This document shows, piece by piece, positions 54,807-63,624 of a stretch of 64,000 nucleotides of DNA. Made by a program: the position numbers and the translations under genes. Below the pieces are notes generated by a model, which was not told where the DNA came from, did not search any database, and saw only the letters and a list, made by a program, of their open reading frames with translations. Every line of letters begins with the position of its first letter. The first letter of the stretch is position 1. Origin of the DNA: Ignavibacteria bacterium (GTDB taxonomy: Bacteria > Bacteroidota > Ignavibacteria > Tepidaquicellales > Tepidaquicellaceae); assembly GCA_016709315.1 (NCBI GenBank), contig JADJMZ010000003.1, positions 124,001 to 188,000 on the forward strand, read 5' to 3'.

Positions 54807-55763
54807 GTGCAAAGATACATTATAACAGGTGTTTCAGGATTTGTCGGAAAAAATTTTATAAAATATCTCAATGCTAACATCCGGCAATCTGAAATACTCG
54901 GGATAGATATCAGACCGTTTGATATTCATCCGGAGAATTATGAACATTTAAAGTTTAAGTTTGAAAGGTCAGACCTAAAGGATAAAGATACATTATGCAA
55001 ACTGATTTATAATTTCAGACCTGACTTTATTCTGCATCTTGCATCATACAGCAGTGTAGCAGGAAGCTGGAAAAGTCCGAATACAAGTTTTTTGAATAAC
55101 GTAAATATTTTTTTAAATCTGATAGAATCCGTAAGAATGATCGGACTTAAATGCAGAATATTATCAGTAGGATCTTCAGAAGAATACGGATCAGTAAAAA
55201 TAGAAGACCTTCCTTTGAAAGAAAGCAATCAGTTAAATCCTTCAAGCCCTTTTGGAGTGGCAAGAGTTACACAGGAACTTCTCAGCCGCCTTTATGCCGA
55301 TGTTTACGGACTTGACATAGTTATCACCCGTTCATTCAATCACATTGGACCCGGACAGAATGAAAATTACGCTGTGGCTTCTTTCGCAAAACAGCTTGTA
55401 GAAGTTAGGAAAAATAAATTGAACGAATTTTTATCAGCTGGCGATGTAAGTATAGTCAGGGATTTCATTGATGTCAGAGATGTTGTGTGCATTTATCATA
55501 AACTGTTACTCAACGGTAAAAAGGGAGAGATATATAATGTTTGCAGCGGTTACGGAGTATCTCTGAGGAATATAATTCAGATGATTTGTGAAATACTTGA
55601 AGTTAATATTTCCATTAAGCAGGATCTGAAATTAAAAAGACCAAAAGACAATCCGGTGATTATCGGATGCAATGAAAAGATAAAAAGGGAAATTAACTGG
55701 ACAAATGAATTTTCACTTGAAAGAAGTCTTAAGGATGTAGTGCAATATTACATGCATCAATGA
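54807..55763 (+). CDS. rmd: GDP-6-deoxy-4-keto-mannose reductase-like (Rmd)
   Basis: 318 residues from a GTG start. Rossmann motif ITGVSGFVGKNFIKYL; ILHLASYSSVAGSWKSP; SVGSSEEYGSVKIEDLP; NPSSPFGVARVTQELLSRL in place of the usual SPYAVSK; and TRSFNHIGPGQNENYAVASF, all typical of Rmd. The Tyr of the Tyr-x3-Lys pair reads as Phe in SPFGVAR here, and the Lys as Arg, so the catalytic pair may be altered or shifted. With Gmd on the other strand it would make GDP-D-rhamnose. The unusual residues make a different activity possible. Confidence 0.75.
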   Translation: MQRYIITGVSGFVGKNFIKYLNANIRQSEILGIDIRPFDIHPENYEHLKFKFERSDLKDKDTLCKLIYNFRPDFILHLASYSSVAGSWKSPNTSFLNNVNIFLNLIESVRMIGLKCRILSVGSSEEYGSVKIEDLPLKESNQLNPSSPFGVARVTQELLSRLYADVYGLDIVITRSFNHIGPGQNENYAVASFAKQLVEVRKNKLNEFLSAGDVSIVRDFIDVRDVVCIYHKLLLNGKKGEIYNVCSGYGVSLRNIIQMICEILEVNISIKQDLKLKRPKDNPVIIGCNEKIKREINWTNEFSLERSLKDVVQYYMHQ

Positions 55764-55790
55764 ACTATAAAATGATTTGAACAAAGAATA

Positions 55791-57077
55791 ATGAGTGTTG
55801 TTATAAAAGCAGACAAAGTTTCCAAACTTTACAGACTTGGAGTAATTTCTTCAAAAACTTTATCGCAGGATTTTAACAGGTTCCTCGCAAGATTAAGAGG
55901 AAAGGAAGATCCGTATTTAAAAATCGGAGCTCTTAACAGCAGGGACATTAAAAACGAAAACGATTTTGTTTTTGCTTTGAAAGACATCAGCTTTGAAATT
56001 AATAAAGGTGAAATAGTCGGAATTATAGGTAAGAATGGAGCGGGCAAATCCACTCTTTTGAAAATTCTCTCAAGAGTTACTACACCTTCCACGGGAAATT
56101 TAAAAGTAAAAGGAAGAATCGCGAGTTTGCTTGAAGTTGGTACCGGATTTCATCAGGAATTAACGGGAAGAGAAAATATTTATCTTAACGGCTCAATTCT
56201 GGGAATGTCAAAAAAAGAAATCACAGGTAAGTTTGATGAGATTGTTGATTTTTCAGGTGTTGAAACATATATAGACACACCGGTAAAAAGATATTCATCC
56301 GGGATGTATGTACGGCTGGCGTTTGCCGTTGCTGCTCACCTTGAACCTGAGATTCTTATAGTAGATGAAGTACTTGCAGTCGGTGATGCTGAGTTTCAGA
56401 AAAAATGTCTCGGGAAAATGCAGGAGGTCTCATCAAGAGACGGCAGAACAATTCTGTTTGTAAGTCATAATATGGGTGCAATAAGCAGTTTATGTACGAG
56501 CGCTATATTACTGGAAAAGGGACTTTTGAAAAGCAGCGGATCAACAGATAATATTATTTCACAATATTTGACTACGGAAAACTCTTTAAAACCATTTCAG
56601 GAGTTTGAAGATCAGGACACAGAAGTATACTTTAAAAAAATAGCAATACATTCAGACAAAGAAGAATCCGCTTCAAATGAATTAGATGTACGATTTCCTG
56701 TAACAATAAAGTTTTCTTACAAAGTAAAAAATTTTATAAACGGAACAAGCATTGCGTTTTCAATTTATTCCAAGAGCGGTACAAAATTATTTTACAGTTC
56801 GGTAAAGATAGATGAACTGTTAGAAAACATTGATGACAAAACCGGCGCTCATACAGCGGAAGTAACAATTCCCGGATATTTCCTGACGCCGGGAAGTTAT
56901 TTTATTAATGCGTCATTACAGATAGAGAATATTCAGATGTTTGACTTTAAAGAAGGGACATTACACTTTGAAATTATTGAAAGCGGAACAAGTCTTCACA
57001 AGTTTAAAGGCAAAGATATAGGTCTCGTGCTTGTGGATCTTGAATGGAAGAACTCTGTGTATGAAACCGCCTTATAA
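55791..57077 (+). CDS. wzt: ABC exporter ATPase Wzt (copy 2)
   Basis: 428 residues. Walker A IGKNGAGKSTLL, signature RYSSGMYVRLAFAVAAHL, Walker B EILIVDEVLAVGDAEF, and H-loop LFVSHN. The ATPase half closely follows copy 1 (28323-29654), with long identical stretches around the signature motif; the C-terminal domain from about 260 is different (FQEFEDQDTEVYFKKIAIHS). No permease gene is beside it. It is followed 3 bp later by a pyruvyltransferase gene, so the C-terminal domain might read a pyruvylated end; inference. Confidence 0.93.
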   Translation: MSVVIKADKVSKLYRLGVISSKTLSQDFNRFLARLRGKEDPYLKIGALNSRDIKNENDFVFALKDISFEINKGEIVGIIGKNGAGKSTLLKILSRVTTPSTGNLKVKGRIASLLEVGTGFHQELTGRENIYLNGSILGMSKKEITGKFDEIVDFSGVETYIDTPVKRYSSGMYVRLAFAVAAHLEPEILIVDEVLAVGDAEFQKKCLGKMQEVSSRDGRTILFVSHNMGAISSLCTSAILLEKGLLKSSGSTDNIISQYLTTENSLKPFQEFEDQDTEVYFKKIAIHSDKEESASNELDVRFPVTIKFSYKVKNFINGTSIAFSIYSKSGTKLFYSSVKIDELLENIDDKTGAHTAEVTIPGYFLTPGSYFINASLQIENIQMFDFKEGTLHFEIIESGTSLHKFKGKDIGLVLVDLEWKNSVYETAL

Positions 57078-57080
57078 ATC

Positions 57081-58154
57081 ATGAAGAAAGTTTTTCTGAG
57101 TTTTGATTTTTACGGAGCAGGAAATATAGGAGATGATTTGATGCTTGAAGGTTTCCTTGATTGTTTTACGGATTCGGATATTGGTTTTCATTGTTGCGTC
57201 CCAAGAAATTTTTTGCATCAGCAATACAGATTTCAGAAAGTAAAGTTTGCTGATGAAAAAAAAAGATTTGAAATATCGAAAGAATGTAAAATATGGATAG
57301 GTGTCGGGGATACGCCTGTTCAGGTAAAATCCGGAGACTGGTTTATTAACAAACTTGAATCTGATCTGGAAAAGATAAACAGAACAAACCCCGAATATTA
57401 TTTTGCCGGAATAGGGGCAGAAAAAGAGGCTGCGGAAAGGAAGGATACATTTGTTAAAATACTGTTTAATGTAAACCATATCTGGACAAGGGATAAAGCT
57501 ACTTCTGATATTCTTATAAATGATTTTGAAATATCTCCGGAAAAAATATCTACATCATCAGATCTGGCAAACATTTCACTCAGCAGAATATTCAGCGACA
57601 GTGAAGATTACAAAAGCAGAAGATATGATTTAGGATTTTGTTATTACGATGAGAAATCCGAAGGAGAAGATTTGAAAAACACCGGAAGTTTTCTGAAAAA
57701 ATTCAGGAAAGGGAAAATTCTTTTATTCGGAAATGAAGTCAACAAGAAAGGAAATTTTGAATATGCATTATACGAAAAAATGTTCGGAGGAATAAATAAA
57801 TATCTTTACAGGAATGTAAAAATTTATACACCGGATTATTTTGCAGAGGTAAATACAGAAGAACTTGTCAGACATTACTCCGAATGCAAAACGGTAATGA
57901 CTTCAAGGTATCATGCGCTGCTGACGGCAGCCTGGGCAGGCTGCAGAGTGGTTTCTATGGAAAGATCTTCAAAAGTTACGGCGCTTTCGGAAGAACTTGG
58001 AATTAAAGAAATAAAAAAACCATTCACTCCTGAAAAACTTAAGCAGGGTTTTGAGGAGGCAAAAGTTGTTGACAGAAATATTCTTTTGCAAATGTTCCGG
58101 AATGCATCAAACAGTATATCAGAACTTAAAAAATTAATTGACAATAAATTATAA
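57081..58154 (+). CDS. Polysaccharide pyruvyl transferase family protein
   Basis: 357 residues. The start VFLSFDFYGAGNIGDDLMLE has the G-x-G-N-x-G-D-D motif of the family (CsaB and relatives), and MTSRYHALLTAAWAGCRVVS near residue 272 carries the conserved R-x-H. It would transfer a pyruvyl ketal from phosphoenolpyruvate to a glycan sugar. Its place between two Wzt genes suggests a terminal or capping modification. A GT9 gene follows 14 bp downstream. Confidence 0.88.
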   Translation: MKKVFLSFDFYGAGNIGDDLMLEGFLDCFTDSDIGFHCCVPRNFLHQQYRFQKVKFADEKKRFEISKECKIWIGVGDTPVQVKSGDWFINKLESDLEKINRTNPEYYFAGIGAEKEAAERKDTFVKILFNVNHIWTRDKATSDILINDFEISPEKISTSSDLANISLSRIFSDSEDYKSRRYDLGFCYYDEKSEGEDLKNTGSFLKKFRKGKILLFGNEVNKKGNFEYALYEKMFGGINKYLYRNVKIYTPDYFAEVNTEELVRHYSECKTVMTSRYHALLTAAWAGCRVVSMERSSKVTALSEELGIKEIKKPFTPEKLKQGFEEAKVVDRNILLQMFRNASNSISELKKLIDNKL

Positions 58155-58168
58155 ATTGATAAAACTCA

Positions 58169-59350
58169 GTGTTTAACAGCATCAAGATCATTTTTAGAAA
58201 TTCAGTTAAAAAGATTTTAAATAAATATTATTCAACAAAGACATTTTTTCCGCAAGAAAAAACCCTGCTGATTCTGAGAATTGACGCAATCGGGGATTAC
58301 ATCCTGTTCAGAAACTTCATTGAATCAATAAAAAAGTCTGAACGATTTAAAGATTACAAAATTACTCTGGCAGGGAATCCGACATGGAAAAATATTGCCG
58401 AAACATTCGACAAAGAATTCATAGATAATTTTATCTGGATCGATAAAACAAGGATAAAGAAGAAAGGCGAGTGGTTATACAGATTTTCCATTTTGGAAAA
58501 AATCCGAAACGGAAGATTTGAGACAATGATAATTCCAAACGACACCACTTCGAAACTAATAATGGATTTAAAAAAACATTCAGGTGTCAGGAATATTATT
58601 GAAAAAGAGTCAGACTCGGTTTACCTGCATCATGACATTAAAAAAGTTCTAGAAAAAGAAACATACGAGAAGGACCACAGGAAGTATCTCGAGATATTTT
58701 TTCAGTTTTACAGAAATAAAAGATTTGCCGAAGAAGTCATCGGGAAAAAAATAAATTTATCAAAACCATTTTTTAAAATAAGCAAACAAAAACCGGAAAG
58801 AGATTATGTAATAATTTTCCCCGGAGCTGGTTATCAGGAAAGAGTATGGCTTGCTGTAAACTACGGGAAAGTTTGCAGGAAGATTTCAGAGAACACGGAT
58901 CTGGATATATTTGTATGCGGAAATAAATCCGACAGTAAAGCGGCTAAAATAATAATAGAAGAATCAGGTAACGGCAAAATAAAAGATTTAACAGACGCTA
59001 CAAGTTTATCAGAATTAATTAATCTGATAGCAAATGCAAAACTGCTTATCTCGAATGAGACCTGTGCAGTTCATATTGCTGCATCTGTAGAAACAAAAAC
59101 AATCTGCATCTCAAACGGCAACCACATAGGCAGATTTAATCCATATCCGGAAGAGATATCAAAGAACATTGAAACAATTTACCCATTAGAGATTACAAAC
59201 TCATTCAACAGATTTCCGGAGCTGATAAATGAACATCATTTCCTGTCAACAGTAAATATCAACAGCATAACACCGGAAGTAGTATTTGAAAAAGCTGAAA
59301 AACATTTAAATCTGAATCCGTCGAAAAAATATTCCGATGTCGAGAAATGA
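58169..59350 (+). CDS. GT9-family (ADP-heptose:LPS heptosyltransferase-like) transferase
   Basis: 393 residues from a GTG start. TLLILRIDAIGDYILFRN near residue 30 and VIIFPGAGYQERVWLAVNYG near residue 215 are the N- and C-domain landmarks; LLISNETCAVHIAASVETKT near 295 is the donor-site motif. These enzymes use ADP- or other NDP-heptose donors to add sugar to lipopolysaccharide cores. With the HddA/HddC-like pair in the opposite block, a GDP-heptose donor is imaginable. Substrate not proved. Confidence 0.88.
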   Translation: MFNSIKIIFRNSVKKILNKYYSTKTFFPQEKTLLILRIDAIGDYILFRNFIESIKKSERFKDYKITLAGNPTWKNIAETFDKEFIDNFIWIDKTRIKKKGEWLYRFSILEKIRNGRFETMIIPNDTTSKLIMDLKKHSGVRNIIEKESDSVYLHHDIKKVLEKETYEKDHRKYLEIFFQFYRNKRFAEEVIGKKINLSKPFFKISKQKPERDYVIIFPGAGYQERVWLAVNYGKVCRKISENTDLDIFVCGNKSDSKAAKIIIEESGNGKIKDLTDATSLSELINLIANAKLLISNETCAVHIAASVETKTICISNGNHIGRFNPYPEEISKNIETIYPLEITNSFNRFPELINEHHFLSTVNINSITPEVVFEKAEKHLNLNPSKKYSDVEK

Positions 59351-59386
59351 AAATAAATATTTTGCACATAAAATTATAATTATGAA

Positions 59387-60670
59387 ATGACTGAATCGGT
59401 TATTCAGGTTGAGAACCTTTCAAAGTTATATCGTTTGGGTATTATATCTTCGAAGACAATAGTCCAGGATTTCTCCAGATTATGGTCGAAGATATTCAGG
59501 ACTGAAAATCCGGATTTTAAAATCGGTGAACTGAATGACAGGTCAGTTAAAAGCAGCGGGCAGTATATATGGGCGCTTAAAGATGTTTCATTCACAGTAA
59601 AAGAGGGAGAGCTGCTTGCAATAATCGGGAAGAACGGGGCAGGCAAATCAACTTTACTTAAAATATTATCAAGAGTAACTACTCCATCAACAGGAATCGT
59701 AAAGATAAAAGGTAAAGTCGCAAGTCTTCTTGAAGTCGGAACCGGTTTTCATCAGGAATTAACGGGAAGGGAAAATATTTTTTTGAACGGTTCCATTCTT
59801 GGTTTAACAAAGAAAGAGATCAAAAGCAGATTTGAGGAGATTGTGGAATTTTCAGGAATAGGAAGATACATTGATACTCCGGTAAAGAGATATTCGTCAG
59901 GAATGTATGTTCGTCTTGCGTTCGGCGTAGCAGCGCATCTTGATCCCGATATTCTGATTGTTGATGAAGTACTTGCAGTCGGAGATGCAGAATTTCAGAA
60001 GAAGTGCATTGGTAAGATGCAGGATGTCGCTCATAAAGAAGGAAGGACAGTTATTTTTGTAAGTCATAACATGTCAGCGGTAAAAAATCTTTGTAAAAGA
60101 GGAATGATACTTGAGTACGGAAAAATTTCATTTATTGGAGATGTTGATTCTGCTGTAAGCGCTTATCTTGCAACAGGAAACTTTGATGAAAAAATTAATT
60201 TAAAAGACAGAACTGACAGAACAGGTAACAGCAAATTCAGATTTACGGAAATAGTTTACAGAGACATAAAGGGAAATGCAATGTCACAGATCATTTCCGG
60301 AGAATCGCTTTTGATCGAAATGAAATACGAAAGTGAAATTTGTTTAAAAGGAAACATAATCATATCTGTTACATTCATGGATGGATTCGGAAATATAAAA
60401 GCTTCATTTGTTACAGATGAGATGGGAGTAAAATTTGACAATGTTGAGAACAAAGGAACTATATTTCTTAAAATTCCCAGATTGTTATTAAGGGCTGAAA
60501 ATTATTCCATTAAACTTTTTGCAAGTATAAATGGTACAGGGTATGAAAATATTCTTGACTCAATTGAATGCGCATCAACAATACAGGTCCTGCCCGGTGA
60601 TTTCTGGAAATCAGGAAAACAGAACAGAGCCGGAAGCTACGGACTTATGGACGGGCAATTTTACAGTTAA
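59387..60670 (+). CDS. wzt: ABC exporter ATPase Wzt (copy 3)
   Basis: 427 residues. Walker A IGKNGAGKSTLLKILS, signature RYSSGMYVRLAFGVAAHL, Walker B DILIVDEVLAVGDAEFQ, H-loop FVSHNMSA. The N-terminal half matches copies 1 and 2 (same YRLGIISSKT-type and TGRENIFLNGSILG segments); the C-terminal half from about 255 differs (FRFTEIVYRDIKGNAMSQI). No Wzm lies beside it. It is preceded by the GT9 gene and followed 93 bp later by a GT-B gene. Confidence 0.93.
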   Translation: MTESVIQVENLSKLYRLGIISSKTIVQDFSRLWSKIFRTENPDFKIGELNDRSVKSSGQYIWALKDVSFTVKEGELLAIIGKNGAGKSTLLKILSRVTTPSTGIVKIKGKVASLLEVGTGFHQELTGRENIFLNGSILGLTKKEIKSRFEEIVEFSGIGRYIDTPVKRYSSGMYVRLAFGVAAHLDPDILIVDEVLAVGDAEFQKKCIGKMQDVAHKEGRTVIFVSHNMSAVKNLCKRGMILEYGKISFIGDVDSAVSAYLATGNFDEKINLKDRTDRTGNSKFRFTEIVYRDIKGNAMSQIISGESLLIEMKYESEICLKGNIIISVTFMDGFGNIKASFVTDEMGVKFDNVENKGTIFLKIPRLLLRAENYSIKLFASINGTGYENILDSIECASTIQVLPGDFWKSGKQNRAGSYGLMDGQFYS

Positions 60671-60763
60671 TGAATCACTTATTCATTACTATCTTTTTAA
60701 GAAATTATCCGGTAATAATCTATCGTCCTGTTTAACTAAATAAATCCAACTCAATTTCATTTT

Positions 60764-62056
60764 ATGCGTCTGTTATTACTGGGACATTGCAGTTATTATA
60801 CAGTAGCAAACCTTTCTGAAGCGATCAGAGAATTCATTCCGGGTATTAATGTAACAGCAGCAGATCCTGTAAAACCGGGAGGAGGTTTACTTAGCGAAGA
60901 GGAAGGGAAAGCATTTGACGAAGTAATAAGTTTACCTGTTAAAAGACATATTAAGATTTCAGCTGGAAACAGAATTCATTCTTTAGTTGAAATATTTAAG
61001 AATAAAGCAAATCGAAGCAGTTTACTGAAAAATTTATTTCTGTTTAGATTCAAACCGGTATTTAATCAGATAAACTCAAACGCAGAAGAAATTATATATT
61101 CGGAAAAAATCAAATCTCTTTTCAGCAATTACGACATATTTCATTTCCATTACCTGTCACCAGAGTATTTATACAATGTAAGGTACATTCCTTCGGGTAA
61201 AAAAGTAGTTATGACATTCTGGGGTTCAGATCTTTATCAGATATCAGGTACAGAAAATTACACAAAGCAGCTGGAAGCATTTAACAGAGCGGATATCATA
61301 ACAGTAAATGCATTGGAAATAAAAGAGACAGTACTTGCAAAGTTCGGACGGAACCTTGAGGATAAAATCAGATTTGCAGATTTCGGATTAGACAAAGCAA
61401 AGCTTAACAGATTAAATTCAGGAAACAGGGACAAATATATTTCCGGTTTCAGGAAAAAAAATAATATTGATGATAATAAAGTAGTGATTACAATTGGTTA
61501 CAGCGGCTCGTCAAAACAGAAGCATATAGAAATACTGAAAATTTTAGATACATTAGATGAAAAATATAAGAAAAGAATATTCGCACTTATCCCTTTGACG
61601 TACGGATTACAGTTTGAAGAAAAGGATTATCCTGAAAGAGTGAAGAAGGTTTGCGATGAAGCGGAATTTGATACGCTTATTCTGGAAAATTATATGACTG
61701 ATGAAGCGCTTGCGGGGTTTACATTTTCAAGCGATATAACTCTGAATTTAAGAGACACTGATGCTTTGAATGCATCAATGCTTGAATCAATATATGCCGG
61801 GAATATACTGGTAAACGGAGCCTGGCTGCCTTACGGAAAGCTAAAGAGACTTGGTATATACTTCAGGGAGATTGACAAACTTACGGGTTTAAAAGATTTA
61901 ATTCCATTTCTTCTTGATAATTTTGAAAAAGAAAAGAGTAAAACTTCCTCAAATACTGAAATCATAAGAAAAAATTTTTTATACGATAATTTTATTAAGG
62001 ACTGGGAAGCAGTGTATAAAAACGGGAGTACAAACATGAATCAGAATAAATATTAG
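60764..62056 (+). CDS. GT-B glycosyltransferase
   Basis: 430 residues. LLLLGHCSYYTVANLSEAIR at the N-terminus; FHFHYLSPEYLYNVRYIP; VVMTFWGSDLYQISGTENYT near residue 145; ITIGYSGSSKQKHIEI near 240; and ILENYMTDEALAGFTFSSD with LESIYAGNILVNGAWLPYG near 345 for the donor site. The layout resembles GT4 and the 4-alpha-L-fucosyltransferase-like group. Substrate is unknown. It ends one base before the start of a second transferase gene. Confidence 0.82.
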   Translation: MRLLLLGHCSYYTVANLSEAIREFIPGINVTAADPVKPGGGLLSEEEGKAFDEVISLPVKRHIKISAGNRIHSLVEIFKNKANRSSLLKNLFLFRFKPVFNQINSNAEEIIYSEKIKSLFSNYDIFHFHYLSPEYLYNVRYIPSGKKVVMTFWGSDLYQISGTENYTKQLEAFNRADIITVNALEIKETVLAKFGRNLEDKIRFADFGLDKAKLNRLNSGNRDKYISGFRKKNNIDDNKVVITIGYSGSSKQKHIEILKILDTLDEKYKKRIFALIPLTYGLQFEEKDYPERVKKVCDEAEFDTLILENYMTDEALAGFTFSSDITLNLRDTDALNASMLESIYAGNILVNGAWLPYGKLKRLGIYFREIDKLTGLKDLIPFLLDNFEKEKSKTSSNTEIIRKNFLYDNFIKDWEAVYKNGSTNMNQNKY

Positions 62057-62057
62057 G

Positions 62058-63188
62058 ATGAAATTATTAAAGTTTGACACTGTTAATCCGGAAGAGTATC
62101 TGAGGAAAAAAGTCAGTAATAATTTTGAAGAAATAAAAGAGATGGACAGAAAGAAATTTCTCGAATACATAATTTCTTTAAGATCAAATTTTTCTGATTA
62201 CTATACTTACAATTTAAAAAAGCTCGGTTGGGAAGCGGAAGAATTTTTCGTAACACCATATTATATTGATAAAGTTGCTGATGAGTTATACGGAAGAGGT
62301 AAAAAACTGATGAAGATTAAGGAAAGCATAAAAGATAAAATCAGACCAGCCAGGAAGAGATGGGTATTAAACGTAATACTTGATTACATAAATATTTACA
62401 AGCCGGATGTAATACTTGTAAGAGAAGTGATAGGAATTCCGAGTGAATTCTGGAGAAGTTATGATAACAAAGCTCTGATAGTTAGCAGACTTGCTGCGCC
62501 TGTTCCAAGATACTGGTCAATGTCAGATTTTAATCTTATACTAACATCGACAGATGCTTATAAAACATTTTTTGAACTCAACGGCGTGGAAACTTTCATT
62601 AATCCCAACGGATTTGATGAAAGAATATTAAATGAAACAGGGCAATGCGAAAAGGAACATGATGTTACATTTGTAGGAGGATTAGGTAACAGATTCTGGG
62701 CAAAGAGAACAGAAATTGTTAATTATTTTGCCGGAAAGATTGATTTCAAATGGTGGGGATATTGCAGCAATAAATATCCTGAAGATCATCCGATCAAAAA
62801 GAGCAATCAGGGAATAACATCAGGAATTGATATGCTGAGAATTTACAAAAAATCAAGAATAGTTTTTAATGATTACGGAGAGATTGCTGAAAATACCGGA
62901 GTAAATCAGAGACTGTTTGAAGTATTGGGACTCGGAACATTTCTTCTTACAAGGGAAGCCGTGAATTTCAGAAAAAGTTTTCCGGAAAATATTTTTGTGA
63001 CATTCAGAGATGAGAAAGACTGTCTGGATAAGATAAATTACTTTTTAAAAAATGAAAAAGAGAGGGAAGAGATTGCGTCGGCAGGTCAGAAATACATTCT
63101 TGAAAATTACAGATATGAAGATTTAATGAAAAATATAGATGTGATTTTAAAAAACAGTTACAGGAAAAAATTTTCTAAAACAAATTAA
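62058..63188 (+). CDS. CgeB-like glycosyltransferase
   Basis: 376 residues. The donor half has DVTFVGGLGNRFWAKRTEIV near residue 197, FKWWGYCSNKYPEDHP, NDYGEIAENTGVNQRLFEVL near 275, and LGTFLLTREAVNFRKSFP, the CgeB / Glyco_trans_1_2 pattern also seen in the leftward gene at 3867-4940. The N-terminal half is variable. It adds a sugar to the growing glycan; donor unknown. Followed by the cupin gene after one base. Confidence 0.85.
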   Translation: MKLLKFDTVNPEEYLRKKVSNNFEEIKEMDRKKFLEYIISLRSNFSDYYTYNLKKLGWEAEEFFVTPYYIDKVADELYGRGKKLMKIKESIKDKIRPARKRWVLNVILDYINIYKPDVILVREVIGIPSEFWRSYDNKALIVSRLAAPVPRYWSMSDFNLILTSTDAYKTFFELNGVETFINPNGFDERILNETGQCEKEHDVTFVGGLGNRFWAKRTEIVNYFAGKIDFKWWGYCSNKYPEDHPIKKSNQGITSGIDMLRIYKKSRIVFNDYGEIAENTGVNQRLFEVLGLGTFLLTREAVNFRKSFPENIFVTFRDEKDCLDKINYFLKNEKEREEIASAGQKYILENYRYEDLMKNIDVILKNSYRKKFSKTN

Positions 63189-63189
63189 T

Positions 63190-63624
63190 ATGGCAGAATA
63201 CATTAAACATAAAGACAAACTTCTCGCAATAATTATTCCTTCGGATTTTAAAAAATCCGGAATTCATTTTTTTACTTCAAATGAACTTTCGCAGCAGTTA
63301 GCATACATGCATCATCCTGAAGGAAAAATAATAGAACCTCACGTGCACAATCCTGTTCCGAGAGAAGTTAAATTCACGCAGGAAGTTCTGTTCCTGAGAA
63401 AAGGAAAACTAAGGGTTGATTTTTATGATGATGATAAAAACTATCTTGAAAGCAGAATGCTTTGCGCAGGGGACGTAATCCTGCTTTCTACGGGAGGTCA
63501 CGGATTTGAGGTAATTGAAGAAATAGAAATGATAGAAGTAAAACAAGGTCCTTATGCAGGAGAGGAAGACAAGACAAGATTTAAAGGAATTACAAAAGAA
63601 GAAGCGAAAATAAAATCCGAATGA
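63190..63624 (+). CDS. Cupin-fold protein (sugar isomerase-like or unknown)
   Basis: 144 residues, single cupin domain. IIEPHVHNPVPREVKFTQEV near residue 40 carries the His-x-His metal motif, LFLRKGKLRVDFYDDD, and LCAGDVILLSTGGHGFEVIE near residue 96 the second cupin motif. Similar short cupins in glycan clusters include FdtA/WxcM-like keto-isomerases, but its match to those is weak by eye. The stop overlaps the start of the following aminotransferase by 4 bases, so they may act on one keto-sugar. Confidence 0.8.
   Translation: MAEYIKHKDKLLAIIIPSDFKKSGIHFFTSNELSQQLAYMHHPEGKIIEPHVHNPVPREVKFTQEVLFLRKGKLRVDFYDDDKNYLESRMLCAGDVILLSTGGHGFEVIEEIEMIEVKQGPYAGEEDKTRFKGITKEEAKIKSE

Noticed and set aside
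57072..57479. 135-codon minus-strand frame opposite the pyruvyltransferase gene
   Set aside because: Opposite a gene with clear family motifs; the translation is aromatic and basic and has no recognisable features.
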